A stretch of DNA of 64,000 bases. It comes from Gottfriedia acidiceleris (lineage in GTDB: Bacteria > Bacillota > Bacilli > Bacillales > Bacillaceae_G). The notes below the pieces were generated by a model. That model did not search any database and had not been told where the DNA came from. It was given only the letters and a program-made list of their open reading frames with translations. A program made the translations under genes and the position numbers. The stretch lies in the NCBI RefSeq assembly GCF_004138285.1, contig NZ_SCFN01000018.1:37938-101937 (forward strand). The letters run 5' to 3'. Each line of letters opens with the position of its first letter. The first letter of the stretch is position 1. This document shows, one piece after another, positions 18,975 to 28,863 of the stretch.

Positions 18975-19865
18975 TTATTTTAAATTACCCATTTTAGACA
19001 TCGGTACATAACCCATTTCTTCAACTTTCACTGCAAAATCATCGCCTTTAACAAAATCTATATAACTTTTTCCAGGGTCTTTTAAATCACCTTTTGTAAT
19101 CATGTACTCATATGAGTAAAATGGATATTTTCCATTTGTTATATTATCAATTGAAGAATCATTTCCATCAATTTGAACAATTGTTAAAGCATTCTTTTTA
19201 TCTCCAACCAGATATGAATTTGCTAAATAAGAAATCGTCCCCGGAGTACTATTAATTGCTTGTTCTACAGCTCCATTTGAATCTTGAACTGTACCCACTG
19301 AATCGTTTATTTTCACACCACTCATAACTGTTTTTTCGAAAGCTGCTCTTGTCCCAGAAGCAGCTGGACGATTTATCACATTTATTTTCTCGTCCTTACC
19401 TCCAACATCTTTCCAATTAGTGATTGCCCCTGAGAAGATATCTTGAATTTGTTTTAACGTTAATGAAGTAACAGTAACATCTTTATTAATAACAATTGAA
19501 TAACCGATACCTGCAACTTTTGTTTCAACTAAATCCTTTGCAAGTGCTGGGTCACTAAGTTTTTCAGATGCTGGTACATCAGAATTCCCAATTTGAACCG
19601 CTCCTGATGTTACTTGGTTTACTCCAGTTCCACTACCACCACCTTGAATAGTAATCGAGACACTTGGATTATTACTCATGAATTCTGTAGCAGCTTCTTC
19701 AGCTAATGGCTGTAACGCAGTTGAACCAGCCGCTGTAATCGTACCACTTAATTTTCCCCCACCAGTTTGATTCTTTTTATTCATATTTTTTTGTGTGTTA
19801 CAACCTACTAAAATGACTGCTACTAAAAAAAATGCAAATATCAGTTTAATATTACGTTTCATCAT
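18975..19865 (-). CDS. pstS: Phosphate-binding lipoprotein PstS
   Basis: Extracellular phosphate-binding protein, lipid-anchored through the cysteine in VAVILVGCNTQ. The phosphate-site motifs are AGSTALQPL, GGSGTGVN and the RPAASGTRAAFE loop. 296 aa, usual length. GGAGG lies 3 nt before the first ATG and 6 nt before the second (19862), which may be the real start. Followed by a hairpin, then pstC. Expected to be induced by phosphate starvation through PhoPR; no clear Pho box was found in the 147-bp gap upstream. Confidence 0.96.
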   Translation of the reverse strand: MMKRNIKLIFAFFLVAVILVGCNTQKNMNKKNQTGGGKLSGTITAAGSTALQPLAEEAATEFMSNNPSVSITIQGGGSGTGVNQVTSGAVQIGNSDVPASEKLSDPALAKDLVETKVAGIGYSIVINKDVTVTSLTLKQIQDIFSGAITNWKDVGGKDEKINVINRPAASGTRAAFEKTVMSGVKINDSVGTVQDSNGAVEQAINSTPGTISYLANSYLVGDKKNALTIVQIDGNDSSIDNITNGKYPFYSYEYMITKGDLKDPGKSYIDFVKGDDFAVKVEEMGYVPMSKMGNLK

Positions 19866-20012
19866 ATACCTCCAAAGTAAAATTAATTAGCCTTCAAACT
19901 ATTGCAATTTAAAATTACAAAAATAGTTTCTGCCAAATAAAAACTGCTATACAATGTAGATTCATTCTCTCTATATTCACTTTTATTTTTCATAATTTTT
20001 ATAGTCTCATTT

Positions 20013-20666
20013 TTATTGGTTTAAGAAATAATGTTTACCTTTTACAAGATAATAAATATTCTCAGCAATATTTGTTGCATAGTCTGCAATTCTTTCTAGA
20101 TATCTGCAAATAAAAGCCATCTGCATTAAATTTGTAACGTGATCAGGTGAATCGGCAATGCTATTCATTAAAAATTGAACTGTTGCTCCATATAAATCAT
20201 CTACTTGATCATCTATTTCGCCAATTTCTTTAGCCGCATATAAATCCTCCGTGCGATACGCATCCACTGCTTTAGAAAGCATATCAATTCCTAATTCATG
20301 CATTTTTTCAATATTTTCTAATGGTAAATTTTCCTGTCGATCAAGTATCCTAATTGTCGATTTTGCAATATTTACAGCGTAATCGGCAACTCGTTCAAGG
20401 TCATGTGAAATTTTTATAGCTGTTAAATTTCTTCTTAAGTCTACAGCTACAGGTTGCTGTCTAGTAATTATTACAACAATTAATTCATTTATCTCTTCTT
20501 CTAGTTTATTTATACGATCATCTTCATCAATTACTTCTAAAGCTTTTTCAATATCTTCAGCTCGAAATGCATCCATACTTTTAATTACAGCTTTTTTTGT
20601 TTTCTCAGCTAATTCGATGATTAATTCTTGTAAGGTTCTTAAATCTTCTTCAAATTTATGTCTCAT
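20013..20666 (-). CDS. phoU: Phosphate signalling regulator PhoU
   Basis: Cytoplasmic helical protein made of two PhoU repeats (about 1-105 and 110-215), each with the metal-site pattern ExxxD/DxxxxAD, seen as ISHDLERVADYAVNIA and ICRYLERIADYATNIA. It links the phosphate transporter to the PhoR kinase and limits phosphate uptake. GAGGTG precedes ATG 20666. It lies 22 bp after pstB and before pstS, an uncommon position. Confidence 0.95.
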   Translation of the reverse strand: MRHKFEEDLRTLQELIIELAEKTKKAVIKSMDAFRAEDIEKALEVIDEDDRINKLEEEINELIVVIITRQQPVAVDLRRNLTAIKISHDLERVADYAVNIAKSTIRILDRQENLPLENIEKMHELGIDMLSKAVDAYRTEDLYAAKEIGEIDDQVDDLYGATVQFLMNSIADSPDHVTNLMQMAFICRYLERIADYATNIAENIYYLVKGKHYFLNQ

Positions 20667-20691
20667 CAATGATCACCTCTTGAGCCTTCCA

Positions 20692-21516
20692 TTAACCGAA
20701 ACGTCCAGTGATATAATCCTCTGTACGTTTATCTTTTGGTGTAGAAAATAATTTATTCGTATCAGAGTATTCAACTACTTCACCACTAAGGAAAAACGCA
20801 GTTCGATCAGATACACGAGCAGCTTGTTGCATATTGTGAGTAACGATTATAATACTGAATTCTTTTTTCAAATTATGAATAAGCTCTTCTACTTTTAAGG
20901 TAGATATAGGATCTAAAGCAGATGTGGGCTCATCCATTAAAATAACGTCTGGTTCAATTGCTAAACATCGTGCTATACATAGTCGTTGTTGTTGACCTCC
21001 TGAAAGACCGAAAGCATTTTCATGTATACGATCCTTCACCTCTTCCCAAATCGCAGCGCCTTTTAAACTTTTCTCAACTATTTGATTTAGCTCTTTTTTA
21101 TCTTTAATACCTTGAATTTTTGGTCCATAAGCTACATTTTCCCAAATCGATTTAGGAAAGACGTTTGGTTTTTGAAATACCATACCAACAGAGGTTCGTA
21201 ATTCTTCAACGGGATAATTTTTATCAAAAATATTTTTATCACGATATAAAATACTACCCTCAGTTCTAACAGTTGGTACTAATTCAACCATTCTATTTAA
21301 AGTTTTTAAATAGGTGGATTTACCACAACCACTAGGTCCGATGATTGCTGTCACTTCATTTTCATAAATACTTAAATTGATATCTTTTAACGCTTTATCT
21401 TGACCATACCAAAGAGATAAATTCTGTGTATCATAAACAATTAATTTTTTTAAATCAGGCTGTTCTTCAATCGTATATTTTATATCGTGTTTTTCTTTAA
21501 TCATTGTATTAGTCAT
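20692..21516 (-). CDS. pstB: Phosphate ABC transporter ATPase PstB
   Basis: Energises the PstSCA importer on the cytoplasmic face. Walker [10 protein letters not shown] (about 60-68), Q-loop in [15 protein letters not shown] signature LSGGQQQRL, Walker B VILMDEP, H-loop IIVTHNMQQ. 274 aa. First gene of the cluster here, preceded by a 16-codon leader ORF ending 27 bp upstream. A sigma-A-like pair TTGACG-N18-TATGAA lies about 120-150 bp upstream (weak). Confidence 0.96.
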   Translation of the reverse strand: MTNTMIKEKHDIKYTIEEQPDLKKLIVYDTQNLSLWYGQDKALKDINLSIYENEVTAIIGPSGCGKSTYLKTLNRMVELVPTVRTEGSILYRDKNIFDKNYPVEELRTSVGMVFQKPNVFPKSIWENVAYGPKIQGIKDKKELNQIVEKSLKGAAIWEEVKDRIHENAFGLSGGQQQRLCIARCLAIEPDVILMDEPTSALDPISTLKVEELIHNLKKEFSIIIVTHNMQQAARVSDRTAFFLSGEVVEYSDTNKLFSTPKDKRTEDYITGRFG

Positions 21517-21543
21517 TTATTTCGATACCCTTCCATTTTGAGT

Positions 21544-21594
21544 TTAATTACTATTCTTAATCCAACAATTAATTTTCAAATCGCCTCCAGTCAT
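21544..21594 (-). CDS. Possible 16-codon leader peptide before pstB
   Basis: ATG ACT GGA GGC ... TAA, product MTGGDLKINCWIKNSN, with AGGTGG 5-6 nt before the ATG. A second ribosome site, GGAGG, inside it could serve an in-frame TTG. Ends 27 bp before the pstB start. It may tune translation of pstB or be an unused ORF; no conservation data are available here. Confidence 0.35.
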   Translation of the reverse strand: MTGGDLKINCWIKNSN

Positions 21595-21763
21595 TAAATC
21601 CACCTTATTTTTATGTTTATTAACTTCATATTTAGTTCTTACTTAAAGCGTCAATTCTACATACCTTTAAATCTTAGTTAGATTCCCCTATTAACGAAGT
21701 ATCATACTAGTCAGAATTGTAAAGAAAAACTCACTCTACTAGTTGTTACAGGCAGCACAAAAA

Positions 21764-21790
21764 GGCAGCTCTATATTCGATCAAGCTGCC
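21764..21790 (-). terminator. Terminator-like hairpin upstream of the pst cluster
   Basis: Stem GGCAGCT / AGCTGCC with a short T-run on the minus strand. Second of two hairpins separating the pst cluster from deoC. Confidence 0.6.
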
Positions 21791-21810
21791 AATTTCATTA
21801 TAAAAAAACA

Positions 21811-21854
21811 AAAATAGCAATGCTCGTTCTATTCAAGAATTGCATTGCTATTTT
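21811..21854. terminator. Strong bidirectional terminator
   Basis: A 13-bp perfect stem AAAATAGCAATGC / GCATTGCTATTTT with A and T runs at either end. Confidence 0.85.
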
Positions 21855-22184
21855 ATATATTTTTATAACTTATGGTCCACCCAAAGGTTTGCCAGTACAT
21901 AATGTTCAAATACGAGGTATCTGCATCGTGATCAAGGACGAATCTCTTTCAGCTTTAATCCTCTTCGGGAACTAGTAGGGTAATTATTTCTACTTCCTTC
22001 GCGTCAAACGGATGAATCATTCTAGAATTATGATGTTAACAAAAAGAGGGATTAATTTCCCTCCCTTTAGTACATTTCAATTTATTACGTTTATTCATAC
22101 TTTTTCAACACATTCAGTGAATTATGGCCTAAAAAGCCAAAGGAATTGGATATTACAACAGTTTGTAATCGGCAAAAGTATACA
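21855..22184. other. Gap between deoC and pst, possible decayed coding remnant
   Basis: Contains a terminator at 22041-22063 after deoC. Between the terminators, the minus strand has a short open stretch MIHPFDAKEVEIITLL followed by VPEED and a stop, with no start signal. I do not recognise it; it may be the tail of a lost gene. Confidence 0.3.
22041..22063 (-). terminator. Terminator-like hairpin downstream of deoC
   Basis: Stem GAGGGA / TCCCTC with five Ts on the minus strand. Confidence 0.65.
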
Positions 22185-22856
22185 TTAATATTTAATTGAA
22201 TTAAGGTTTGTATTTTCAGAAAAAATTTGAACAGCTGAGCTAGTACCAATTCTTGTTGCCCCTGCTTCAACCATAGCTTTTATATCCTTAATGCTGCGAA
22301 CACCACCAGACGCTTTTACTCCTACAGATTCTCCAACAGTTTCTCTCATTAGGGCAACATCTTTAAGTGTTGCTCCATGTAAAGAGAAGCCAGTCGATGT
22401 CTTTACATAGTCAGCCCCTGCTTTTACTGATAATTCACATGCTAATTGAATCTCTTGCTCTGTTAAAAGACATGCCTCAATTATCACTTTAACTAATGCT
22501 GTTCCATTCGCAGCTTCTACTACTGCGTTAATATCTTTTTCGACTAAATCATAATTTTCACTTTTTAAAGCACCTATATTTATGACCATATCTACTTCTG
22601 TAGCCCCATTTTCAATTGCATTTTTAGTTTCAAATACTTTTGTTTCGATTGTATTAGCACCTAATGGAAATCCGATAACAGTACATACATTAACATCAGA
22701 TTGTCTCACAAGTTTTGAGGCTAATTTTACCCAAGTAGGATTTACAACTACTGAAGCAAATCCGAATTCCATCGCTTCATTACATAACTTAATAATGGCT
22801 ACATCATCAGTCTCTGGCGATAATAATGTGTGATCAATAATATTTGTATATTCCAT
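22185..22856 (-). CDS. deoC: Deoxyribose-phosphate aldolase
   Basis: Cytoplasmic class I aldolase that splits 2-deoxyribose 5-phosphate into glyceraldehyde 3-phosphate and acetaldehyde in deoxynucleoside catabolism. TIM-barrel of 223 aa. The Schiff-base lysine is Lys152 in DYVKTSTGF, with Lys181 in GVKASGG and Asp89 in EVDMVIN as partner residues. AAGGTGGAGTAAAAC precedes the ATG. It stands alone here rather than in a dra-nupC-pdp operon. The C-terminus ends in NLNSIKY. Confidence 0.96.
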   Translation of the reverse strand: MEYTNIIDHTLLSPETDDVAIIKLCNEAMEFGFASVVVNPTWVKLASKLVRQSDVNVCTVIGFPLGANTIETKVFETKNAIENGATEVDMVINIGALKSENYDLVEKDINAVVEAANGTALVKVIIEACLLTEQEIQLACELSVKAGADYVKTSTGFSLHGATLKDVALMRETVGESVGVKASGGVRSIKDIKAMVEAGATRIGTSSAVQIFSENTNLNSIKY

Positions 22857-23126
22857 GTTTTACTCCACCTTATCAATTATTTTTTGTTTAACTCTGTGCT
22901 GATTCCACTGAATCTGCCATACTTTTGAAAATTTATATCTACTTAGTTTATTTAGCAAGTGTAAAAGTGAAAGATAATTGTGAATCATTTCACTCGATAA
23001 ACTATCATGTAACGTTATGATTTCATGGATTGTTTCCACAGTTTCATTATAAAAAATCTATAAAAATTTAAACCATCCAATGTAACACTTTTTACCCCAT
23101 CCACTCACAAAATAATGAATAAAAAA

Positions 23127-23153
23127 AGGAATCATGATGATTACATGATTCCT
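23127..23153 (-). terminator. Terminator of the MocR-type gene
   Basis: A 10-bp perfect stem AGGAATCATG / CATGATTCCT with seven Ts on the minus strand, 4 bp after the stop codon. Confidence 0.88.
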
Positions 23154-23156
23154 AGT

Positions 23157-24587
23157 TCAAATAGATTTTAGTGCTTTAGAAAATCTTTTTATCCCTTCAT
23201 CTATTGATTTTTCATCTTCTCTTGCAAATGTAAAACGGACAAACCCTTTTTCGGATCCCATTGTTGAACCCGGTGCAAAGATTACCCCTTTTTTGATTGA
23301 TTCTTCTAGTAATTGTACTTCATTAACTTCTTTTTTTAATTTACACCAAATATGGATACCTCCCTGAGGCTGAGTATATTCTACCTGATCCTTTAAATAA
23401 AATTGAAGGCTTTTAACAATTTGATTTCTTCTTTTTTCTAGCTGCTTCACTAAATTTTTAATATGCAAATGAAAATTTTCAGCTTCTAAAAAGTCATTTG
23501 CAATCCATTGTGTAAATCCAGAATGACCAAAATCTATTTGTTGTTTAGCATCTGATAATCTTTCAATTACAGCCTTTGGACCTATAATCCAGCCAATTCT
23601 TAAACCGGATGCTACAATTTTCGACAACGAACTTATATATAATACATTTCCATTATCATCCATTGATTTTAAAGTAGAGACGGTTTCTCCATTAAAAGAC
23701 GTTAAACTATATGGATCGTCTTCAATGACAGGAATACCAAGTTCTGAAGATATATCTAATATTGACTTACGACGTTCATGGCTAAGATAAGTTCCGGTTG
23801 GATTTTGATAGGTTGGATTTAAGAATAGCATTCTGATTCTATGTTTTTTATGTAATTCGATTATATCTGTTGGGTTTACTCCATTATGATCTACAGGTAG
23901 TAAATAGGTTTTAATCCCCGCTGATTTAAAAATCGGTAGATTATACGCATATGAAGGATCTTCAATAGCTACTGAATCCCCCGGGTTTAGCAAACATTGA
24001 ACAACTAAATATAATGCTTGTTGAGCACCTGATGTGATTAAAATTGATGAAGAATTCGTTTCAATTTTTCGATACTGTTTAACATGCTTTGCTATTGTCT
24101 CTCTTAATATTTTGTAACCCTGTGGATGATCGTATCCAAGACTCCCAATAAATGATCTAGTGGAAATAATTTCTCTTAATGATTTCATCGGAAAAAGATC
24201 TTCTGACAACTCTCCACTTGCTAAATTAATTAGCTTATCTTCTGCTGTCTTTTGACGAATTTTTTGAGTTACAGGCAAATTTGGTAGAAATGAGCCAGCT
24301 TCAACATATCTGTTCCAACTTGGTATTCGTTTCTTAGTTATCCCCCAAATATCTTTACTTATTGTAGTTCCGCTTCCTCTATTTCTTTCTATAAGCCCAT
24401 TTGATTCCAATTCATCATAAGCAGCAACTACTGTGCTTCGATTAATGTTAAATTCTTTCGCTAAATGCCTTTCGGAAGGAAGAGGTTTATCTAGTGGAAA
24501 AGTACCGTTAACTATTCCTTCTTCGATGTACTCGGCAAGTTGTTTATAGATCGCTTTTTTCGCTTCACGATCGGGTTTCCACTCCAT
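23157..24587 (-). CDS. MocR/GntR-type PLP-dependent transcriptional regulator
   Basis: N-terminal GntR winged helix (about 10-75; AIYKQLAEYIEEGI, SERHLAKEFNINRSTV) fused to a fold-type I aminotransferase-like domain (about 115-475). The likely PLP lysine is in SSLSKIVASGLRIGW, with the cofactor-site segments NPTYQNPTGTYLS and EDDPYS. I use ATG 24587 (MEWKPDRE), which has GAGGA upstream; an in-frame ATG at 24623 is less likely. MocR proteins typically control a neighbouring operon, but the divergent neighbour here is the quinol oxidase. Effector unknown. Confidence 0.92.
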   Translation of the reverse strand: MEWKPDREAKKAIYKQLAEYIEEGIVNGTFPLDKPLPSERHLAKEFNINRSTVVAAYDELESNGLIERNRGSGTTISKDIWGITKKRIPSWNRYVEAGSFLPNLPVTQKIRQKTAEDKLINLASGELSEDLFPMKSLREIISTRSFIGSLGYDHPQGYKILRETIAKHVKQYRKIETNSSSILITSGAQQALYLVVQCLLNPGDSVAIEDPSYAYNLPIFKSAGIKTYLLPVDHNGVNPTDIIELHKKHRIRMLFLNPTYQNPTGTYLSHERRKSILDISSELGIPVIEDDPYSLTSFNGETVSTLKSMDDNGNVLYISSLSKIVASGLRIGWIIGPKAVIERLSDAKQQIDFGHSGFTQWIANDFLEAENFHLHIKNLVKQLEKRRNQIVKSLQFYLKDQVEYTQPQGGIHIWCKLKKEVNEVQLLEESIKKGVIFAPGSTMGSEKGFVRFTFAREDEKSIDEGIKRFSKALKSI

Positions 24588-24930
24588 TGACAATATTCCT
24601 CGCAATTCATTATTCTTTCTCACATAAATGTATATTTAAATCGTATTTTCAATCTACAATGAAATCTATTTTAACTACTTAATATTAATAAAATAATTCA
24701 TCTATTATAATTTAATTTCCTTGACTCCTACTCATCCAATTATCCAATAGTTTTACCATCCACTTTACAAAAAAACAAAATTCCCATCAAAAATTATTAA
24801 TTAGACGTTCTGCAGAAAACCAGAAGTATCAACTGATGATACCTGATTTTGAATTCAAAAATCACTTCAAATACTTGTAAATCAACTTTTTTTTTATTGT
24901 GAACATTTATTGACAGAAATTCTGATTTCG

Positions 24931-24959
24931 TTGACTTTCAATATTTATGGCTCTATATT
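24931..24959 (+). promoter_or_regulatory. Predicted sigma-A promoter of qoxABCD
   Basis: TTGACT, 17-bp spacer, TATATT, about 75 bp before the qoxA start. Confidence 0.55.
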
Positions 24960-25032
24960 TTAACCAATTGTGAATCAAATTAACTCAATAATTACGTTAT
25001 GGAATGAAAAAAAATCGAAAAGGAGTTTGTTC

Positions 25033-25929
25033 ATGAAGAATAAATGGACTTTGCAAACTTTTTTTATTTCTATTCTCATTTTTTTATCAGGGTGCGAACC
25101 ACTAAAGGTGTTGGATCCTAAAGGACCTCAAGCTCAGACCCAAGCTAAAGATATTATGTTATCCATTTGGATTATGTCTTTTATAGTCTTAATCGTTTTC
25201 CTTATTTTAGGCTATATGCTAATTAAATATCGTTCATCGAATCAAAGTAGTACTTATGAACCTCCTAAAATTAAAGGGAGTGTATTGGTTGAAATGATTT
25301 GTGTCGGAATACCAGTATTGATCATCATTTTTCTTTCAATCGTTTCGGTACAAAGCAACAATAAGGTCGAGTCTGCCCCAACTGGATATACAAATAAGAA
25401 ACCATTAATAATTTACGCTACATCATCTAATTGGAAATGGCATTTCAGCTACCCAGAACAAAATATTGAGACGGTAAACTATTTATATATCCCTACAAAT
25501 AGAGCATTAGAATTTAAATTATATTCAGAAGGACCAATCACAAGTTTTTGGATTCCACAATTAGGAGGACAAAAATACGCGATGTCAGACATGGTCACTA
25601 CATTATACTTAGCAGCTGATGTTCCAGGTGAGTATATGGGACGTAATGCAAATTTCAGTGGTAAAGGATTTGCTGAAAATACTTTTAATGTTGTAGCAGT
25701 CCCTGTAAACAAATTTAATGAATGGGTTAAAGATGTTAAGAAAACCGCTCCACTTCTAACAAAAGAAAAGTTCACACAGTTGTTAAAACCAGGGCACCTT
25801 GGAGAATTAACGTTTACTGGAACTCACTTGGAGTATTTACCTCCAAATGAAGAAGGCCATAATCATCACTCTAGTGAAAATGAAATGGACTCTAAAATGG
25901 AACAGCATTCAAAACACTCTAGTCATTAA
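25033..25929 (+). CDS. qoxA: Cytochrome aa3 quinol oxidase subunit II
   Basis: Lipoprotein (ILIFLSGCEPL) with two transmembrane helices and an extracellular cupredoxin-like domain; passes electrons from menaquinol to subunit I. The copper A ligands of cytochrome c oxidases are absent, as expected for a quinol oxidase. ATG 25033 follows AAAAGGAGTTTGTTC; a longer frame from 24970 has no ribosome site and would destroy the lipoprotein signal. The last 25 or so residues are unusually rich in His (GHNHHSS ... HSKHSSH), which may bind a metal. First gene of a four-gene operon. Confidence 0.94.
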   Translation: MKNKWTLQTFFISILIFLSGCEPLKVLDPKGPQAQTQAKDIMLSIWIMSFIVLIVFLILGYMLIKYRSSNQSSTYEPPKIKGSVLVEMICVGIPVLIIIFLSIVSVQSNNKVESAPTGYTNKKPLIIYATSSNWKWHFSYPEQNIETVNYLYIPTNRALEFKLYSEGPITSFWIPQLGGQKYAMSDMVTTLYLAADVPGEYMGRNANFSGKGFAENTFNVVAVPVNKFNEWVKDVKKTAPLLTKEKFTQLLKPGHLGELTFTGTHLEYLPPNEEGHNHHSSENEMDSKMEQHSKHSSH

Positions 25930-25977
25930 TCTTTCGTAATTTTCAAATTTAAATGTAGTTAAAGGAGTTAATGTTTT

Positions 25978-27921
25978 ATGGAATTTTTTGATCGATTTGC
26001 GATTCCACATCCAAACCCTGCTATATATGCATCGATGGTTGCGATTGGGATAACTGTAATTGCAATTGTAGCGGGTTTAACCTATTTAAAAAAATGGGGT
26101 TATTTATGGAGAGAATGGTTAACAACTGTTGATCATAAACGAATTGGAATTATGTATTTACTTTCTGCATTACTAATGCTTTTCCGAGGTGGAGTAGATG
26201 CCATTTTGATGCGGGCTCAGACGGCCGTTCCCGAAAATACTTTATTAGATGCACAGCATTATAACGAAATATTTACGACTCATGGGCTTGTCATGATTAT
26301 TTTTATGGCTATGCCATTTATCTATGCTCTCATGAACTTTGTTGTACCTCTTCAAATTGGTGCACGGGATGTAGCATTCCCGCGTTTAAATGCACTAAGC
26401 TTTTGGTTGTTTTTTATGGGGGCGATGTTATTAAATATCTCATTTGTAATTGGTGGCTCTCCAGATGCAGGATGGACATCATATTTCCCACTAGCTGGTA
26501 ATGAACTGAGTAAGTCAGTTGGCACAAACTATTATATGATTGCACTCCAAATTGCTGGACTTGGTACTTTACTTTCTGGAATTAATTTTGTCACAACTAT
26601 TTTAAAAATGAGAGCACCGGGTATTACACTATTTAAAATGCCGATTTTCACTTGGTCTGCTCTAACGGCAAATGTAATTGTAGTATTTGCATTTCCTGTT
26701 TTAACAGTGGCTCTTTTGATGGGTACGATGGACAGACTATTCAGTACAAATTTCTTTACAACTTCAAACGGTGGGATGGATATGCTTTGGGCAAATCTCT
26801 TTTGGGTATGGGGACATCCAGAAGTATACATCCTAGTTTTACCCGCTTTTGGTGTTTATAGTGAAATCATCTCCACATTTGCACGTCGAAACTTATACGG
26901 ATACAAATCAATGGTATATTCAATGTTAATTATCTCGTTTCTATCATTCTTAGTTTGGACTCATCACTTCTTTACAATGGGTCAAGGTGCATTAACGAAT
27001 AGTATATTCTCGATTACAACAATGGCAATTGCCATTCCAACTGGAATAAAAATCTTTAATTGGTTGTTTACCCTTGGGAGAGGTAAAATCGTTTTTACTG
27101 TACCAATGTTATATTCTGTAGGTTTCATTCCCATCTTCACGATTGGTGGAGTTACTGGTGTGATGCTAGGAATGTCTGCAGCAGATTACCAATACCATAA
27201 TACGATGTTTTTAGTAGCCCATTTCCATTACACGATCATTCCTGGTGTCGTTTTTGCCATGATTGCTGGACTTACCTACTGGTGGCCTAAAATGTTTGGT
27301 TTTATGTTAAATGAAAGAATTGGAAAATGGGCATTCTGGTTTATCGCAATTAGCTTTAACGTAACATTTTTCCCAATGTTCTTTACTGGATTAAATGGGC
27401 AAGCTCGTCGTATGTATACTTATTCAGAGTCTACAGGATTTGGTCCATTGAATTTATTATCCTTTATTGGAGCAATCGGTTTGGCAATCGGTTTTATTTT
27501 ACTAGTGTTTAACATTTATTATAGTATTCGTTACTCATCTAGAAATATTAGCTCAGACCCATGGGATGCTCGTACTTTAGAATGGGCTACTCATAGTCCA
27601 GTTCCTTCTTATAACTTCGCGACTATCCCTGAAGTACATTCAATTGAAGCATTTTGGGATGCGAAGAAATTAGGAATACCGATCTTTAAAGGTCATTATG
27701 ATAAAATTCATATGCCAAATAATAGTGGCGCACCTTTTATCATGAGCTGTATCATATTTGTTTTTGGATTCTCATTTGTCTTTTCATTGTGGATTCCAGT
27801 AATTGTTTCTGCAATAGGAATATTTGTTTTAATGGGGCAACGTTCTTTTGAAATTGATAAAGGCCACTATATTCCTGTAGAAAAAATTAGAGAAAATGAA
27901 AAAGAATTTAGAGGTGCCTAA
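25978..27921 (+). CDS. qoxB: Cytochrome aa3 quinol oxidase subunit I
   Basis: Catalytic heme-copper subunit that reduces oxygen to water and pumps protons. 647 aa with about 14 helices. Signature regions: WLTTVDHKRIGIMY, FTTHGLVMIIFMAMP with a heme-ligand His, WVWGHPEVYILVLPAFG with the CuB His-Tyr pair, WTHHFFTMG with the other CuB histidines, and VAHFHYTII with the heme ligands. Preceded by AAAGGAG. Stops 3 bp before qoxC. Confidence 0.97.
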   Translation: MEFFDRFAIPHPNPAIYASMVAIGITVIAIVAGLTYLKKWGYLWREWLTTVDHKRIGIMYLLSALLMLFRGGVDAILMRAQTAVPENTLLDAQHYNEIFTTHGLVMIIFMAMPFIYALMNFVVPLQIGARDVAFPRLNALSFWLFFMGAMLLNISFVIGGSPDAGWTSYFPLAGNELSKSVGTNYYMIALQIAGLGTLLSGINFVTTILKMRAPGITLFKMPIFTWSALTANVIVVFAFPVLTVALLMGTMDRLFSTNFFTTSNGGMDMLWANLFWVWGHPEVYILVLPAFGVYSEIISTFARRNLYGYKSMVYSMLIISFLSFLVWTHHFFTMGQGALTNSIFSITTMAIAIPTGIKIFNWLFTLGRGKIVFTVPMLYSVGFIPIFTIGGVTGVMLGMSAADYQYHNTMFLVAHFHYTIIPGVVFAMIAGLTYWWPKMFGFMLNERIGKWAFWFIAISFNVTFFPMFFTGLNGQARRMYTYSESTGFGPLNLLSFIGAIGLAIGFILLVFNIYYSIRYSSRNISSDPWDARTLEWATHSPVPSYNFATIPEVHSIEAFWDAKKLGIPIFKGHYDKIHMPNNSGAPFIMSCIIFVFGFSFVFSLWIPVIVSAIGIFVLMGQRSFEIDKGHYIPVEKIRENEKEFRGA

Positions 27922-27924
27922 TCG

Positions 27925-28521
27925 ATGAAATTAAAAAACTCACTCCCATTAGAATATAGTACAGAACAAAATCAAATAAACATATTAGGATTTTGGATCT
28001 TTTTAGGTGCAGAAATCATGCTTTTCGGAACTCTTTTTGCCTCTTATTTTACATTAGTCAATCGTACTGGCAATGGTCCTACTGGCGCAGAAATATTCGA
28101 GATTACACCTGTCTTAATTGAAACATTTGTTCTTTTAGCAAGTAGCTTTGTTATAGGACTTGCTATACATGCGATGCGTATTGGTCGAAAAACAGCTGTA
28201 ATCACATTTCTTACGATTACGCTGCTTCTTGGTTTAGTATTTTTATGTTTTGAGATTTCAGAATTCGTACATTATGTGCATATTGGTGCTGGATTACAAA
28301 CAAGCGCATTTTCTGCAATTCTATTAACAACTTTAGGTACACATGGGGCTCATGTGACACTTGGATTTTTTTGGGGATTATTTATCATGTTACAAATTCG
28401 AAAAAGAGGAATTACTCCAGAAATTGCTAATAAAACATTTATCTTTTCACTCTACTGGCATTTCTTAGACGTAATATGGATCTTCATTTTTAGCTTTGTT
28501 TATCTGAAAGGATTGATGTAA
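27925..28521 (+). CDS. qoxC: Cytochrome aa3 quinol oxidase subunit III
   Basis: Five-helix membrane subunit of the heme-copper oxidase; contains LGTHGAHVTLGFFWG and the C-terminal YWHFLDVIWIFIFSFVYL typical of subunit III. 198 aa. Tightly packed between qoxB and qoxD (3 bp and 1 bp), so translation is coupled. Confidence 0.96.
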   Translation: MKLKNSLPLEYSTEQNQINILGFWIFLGAEIMLFGTLFASYFTLVNRTGNGPTGAEIFEITPVLIETFVLLASSFVIGLAIHAMRIGRKTAVITFLTITLLLGLVFLCFEISEFVHYVHIGAGLQTSAFSAILLTTLGTHGAHVTLGFFWGLFIMLQIRKRGITPEIANKTFIFSLYWHFLDVIWIFIFSFVYLKGLM

Positions 28522-28522
28522 T

Positions 28523-28807
28523 ATGAAAGAATTATTTCCTCTTAAGCAAGTTAAAGGCTTTGCTTTTTCAATGATTCTAACTGGAATTGCGCTAGTAGTC
28601 TACTTCTTTAACTTGTCATTTACAGTTGGAATGACAATATTGCTTGTAACAGCATTTTTACAAGCGGGTCTTCAATTAGTAGTGTTTATGCATGCAGGTG
28701 AAACAAGAGATAAAGGATCTATTTATACAAATATCTTTTACGCATTATCAATCGCACTAGTTACCGTATTCGGTACTTTACTCTGTATGATTTGGGGATA
28801 TGTTTAA
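28523..28807 (+). CDS. qoxD: Cytochrome aa3 quinol oxidase subunit IV
   Basis: Small three-helix accessory subunit (94 aa) that helps assemble the CuB centre. Family features: the LQAGLQLVVFMHAGE segment and a C-terminal helix ending MIWGYV. Last canonical gene of the oxidase operon; a 51-codon membrane protein follows after 56 bp. Confidence 0.94.
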   Translation: MKELFPLKQVKGFAFSMILTGIALVVYFFNLSFTVGMTILLVTAFLQAGLQLVVFMHAGETRDKGSIYTNIFYALSIALVTVFGTLLCMIWGYV

Positions 28808-28863
28808 TACATTAGTAAATGATTAATTATCTGAAGCTCTAAAATAATTTTTGAGGTGATTTT

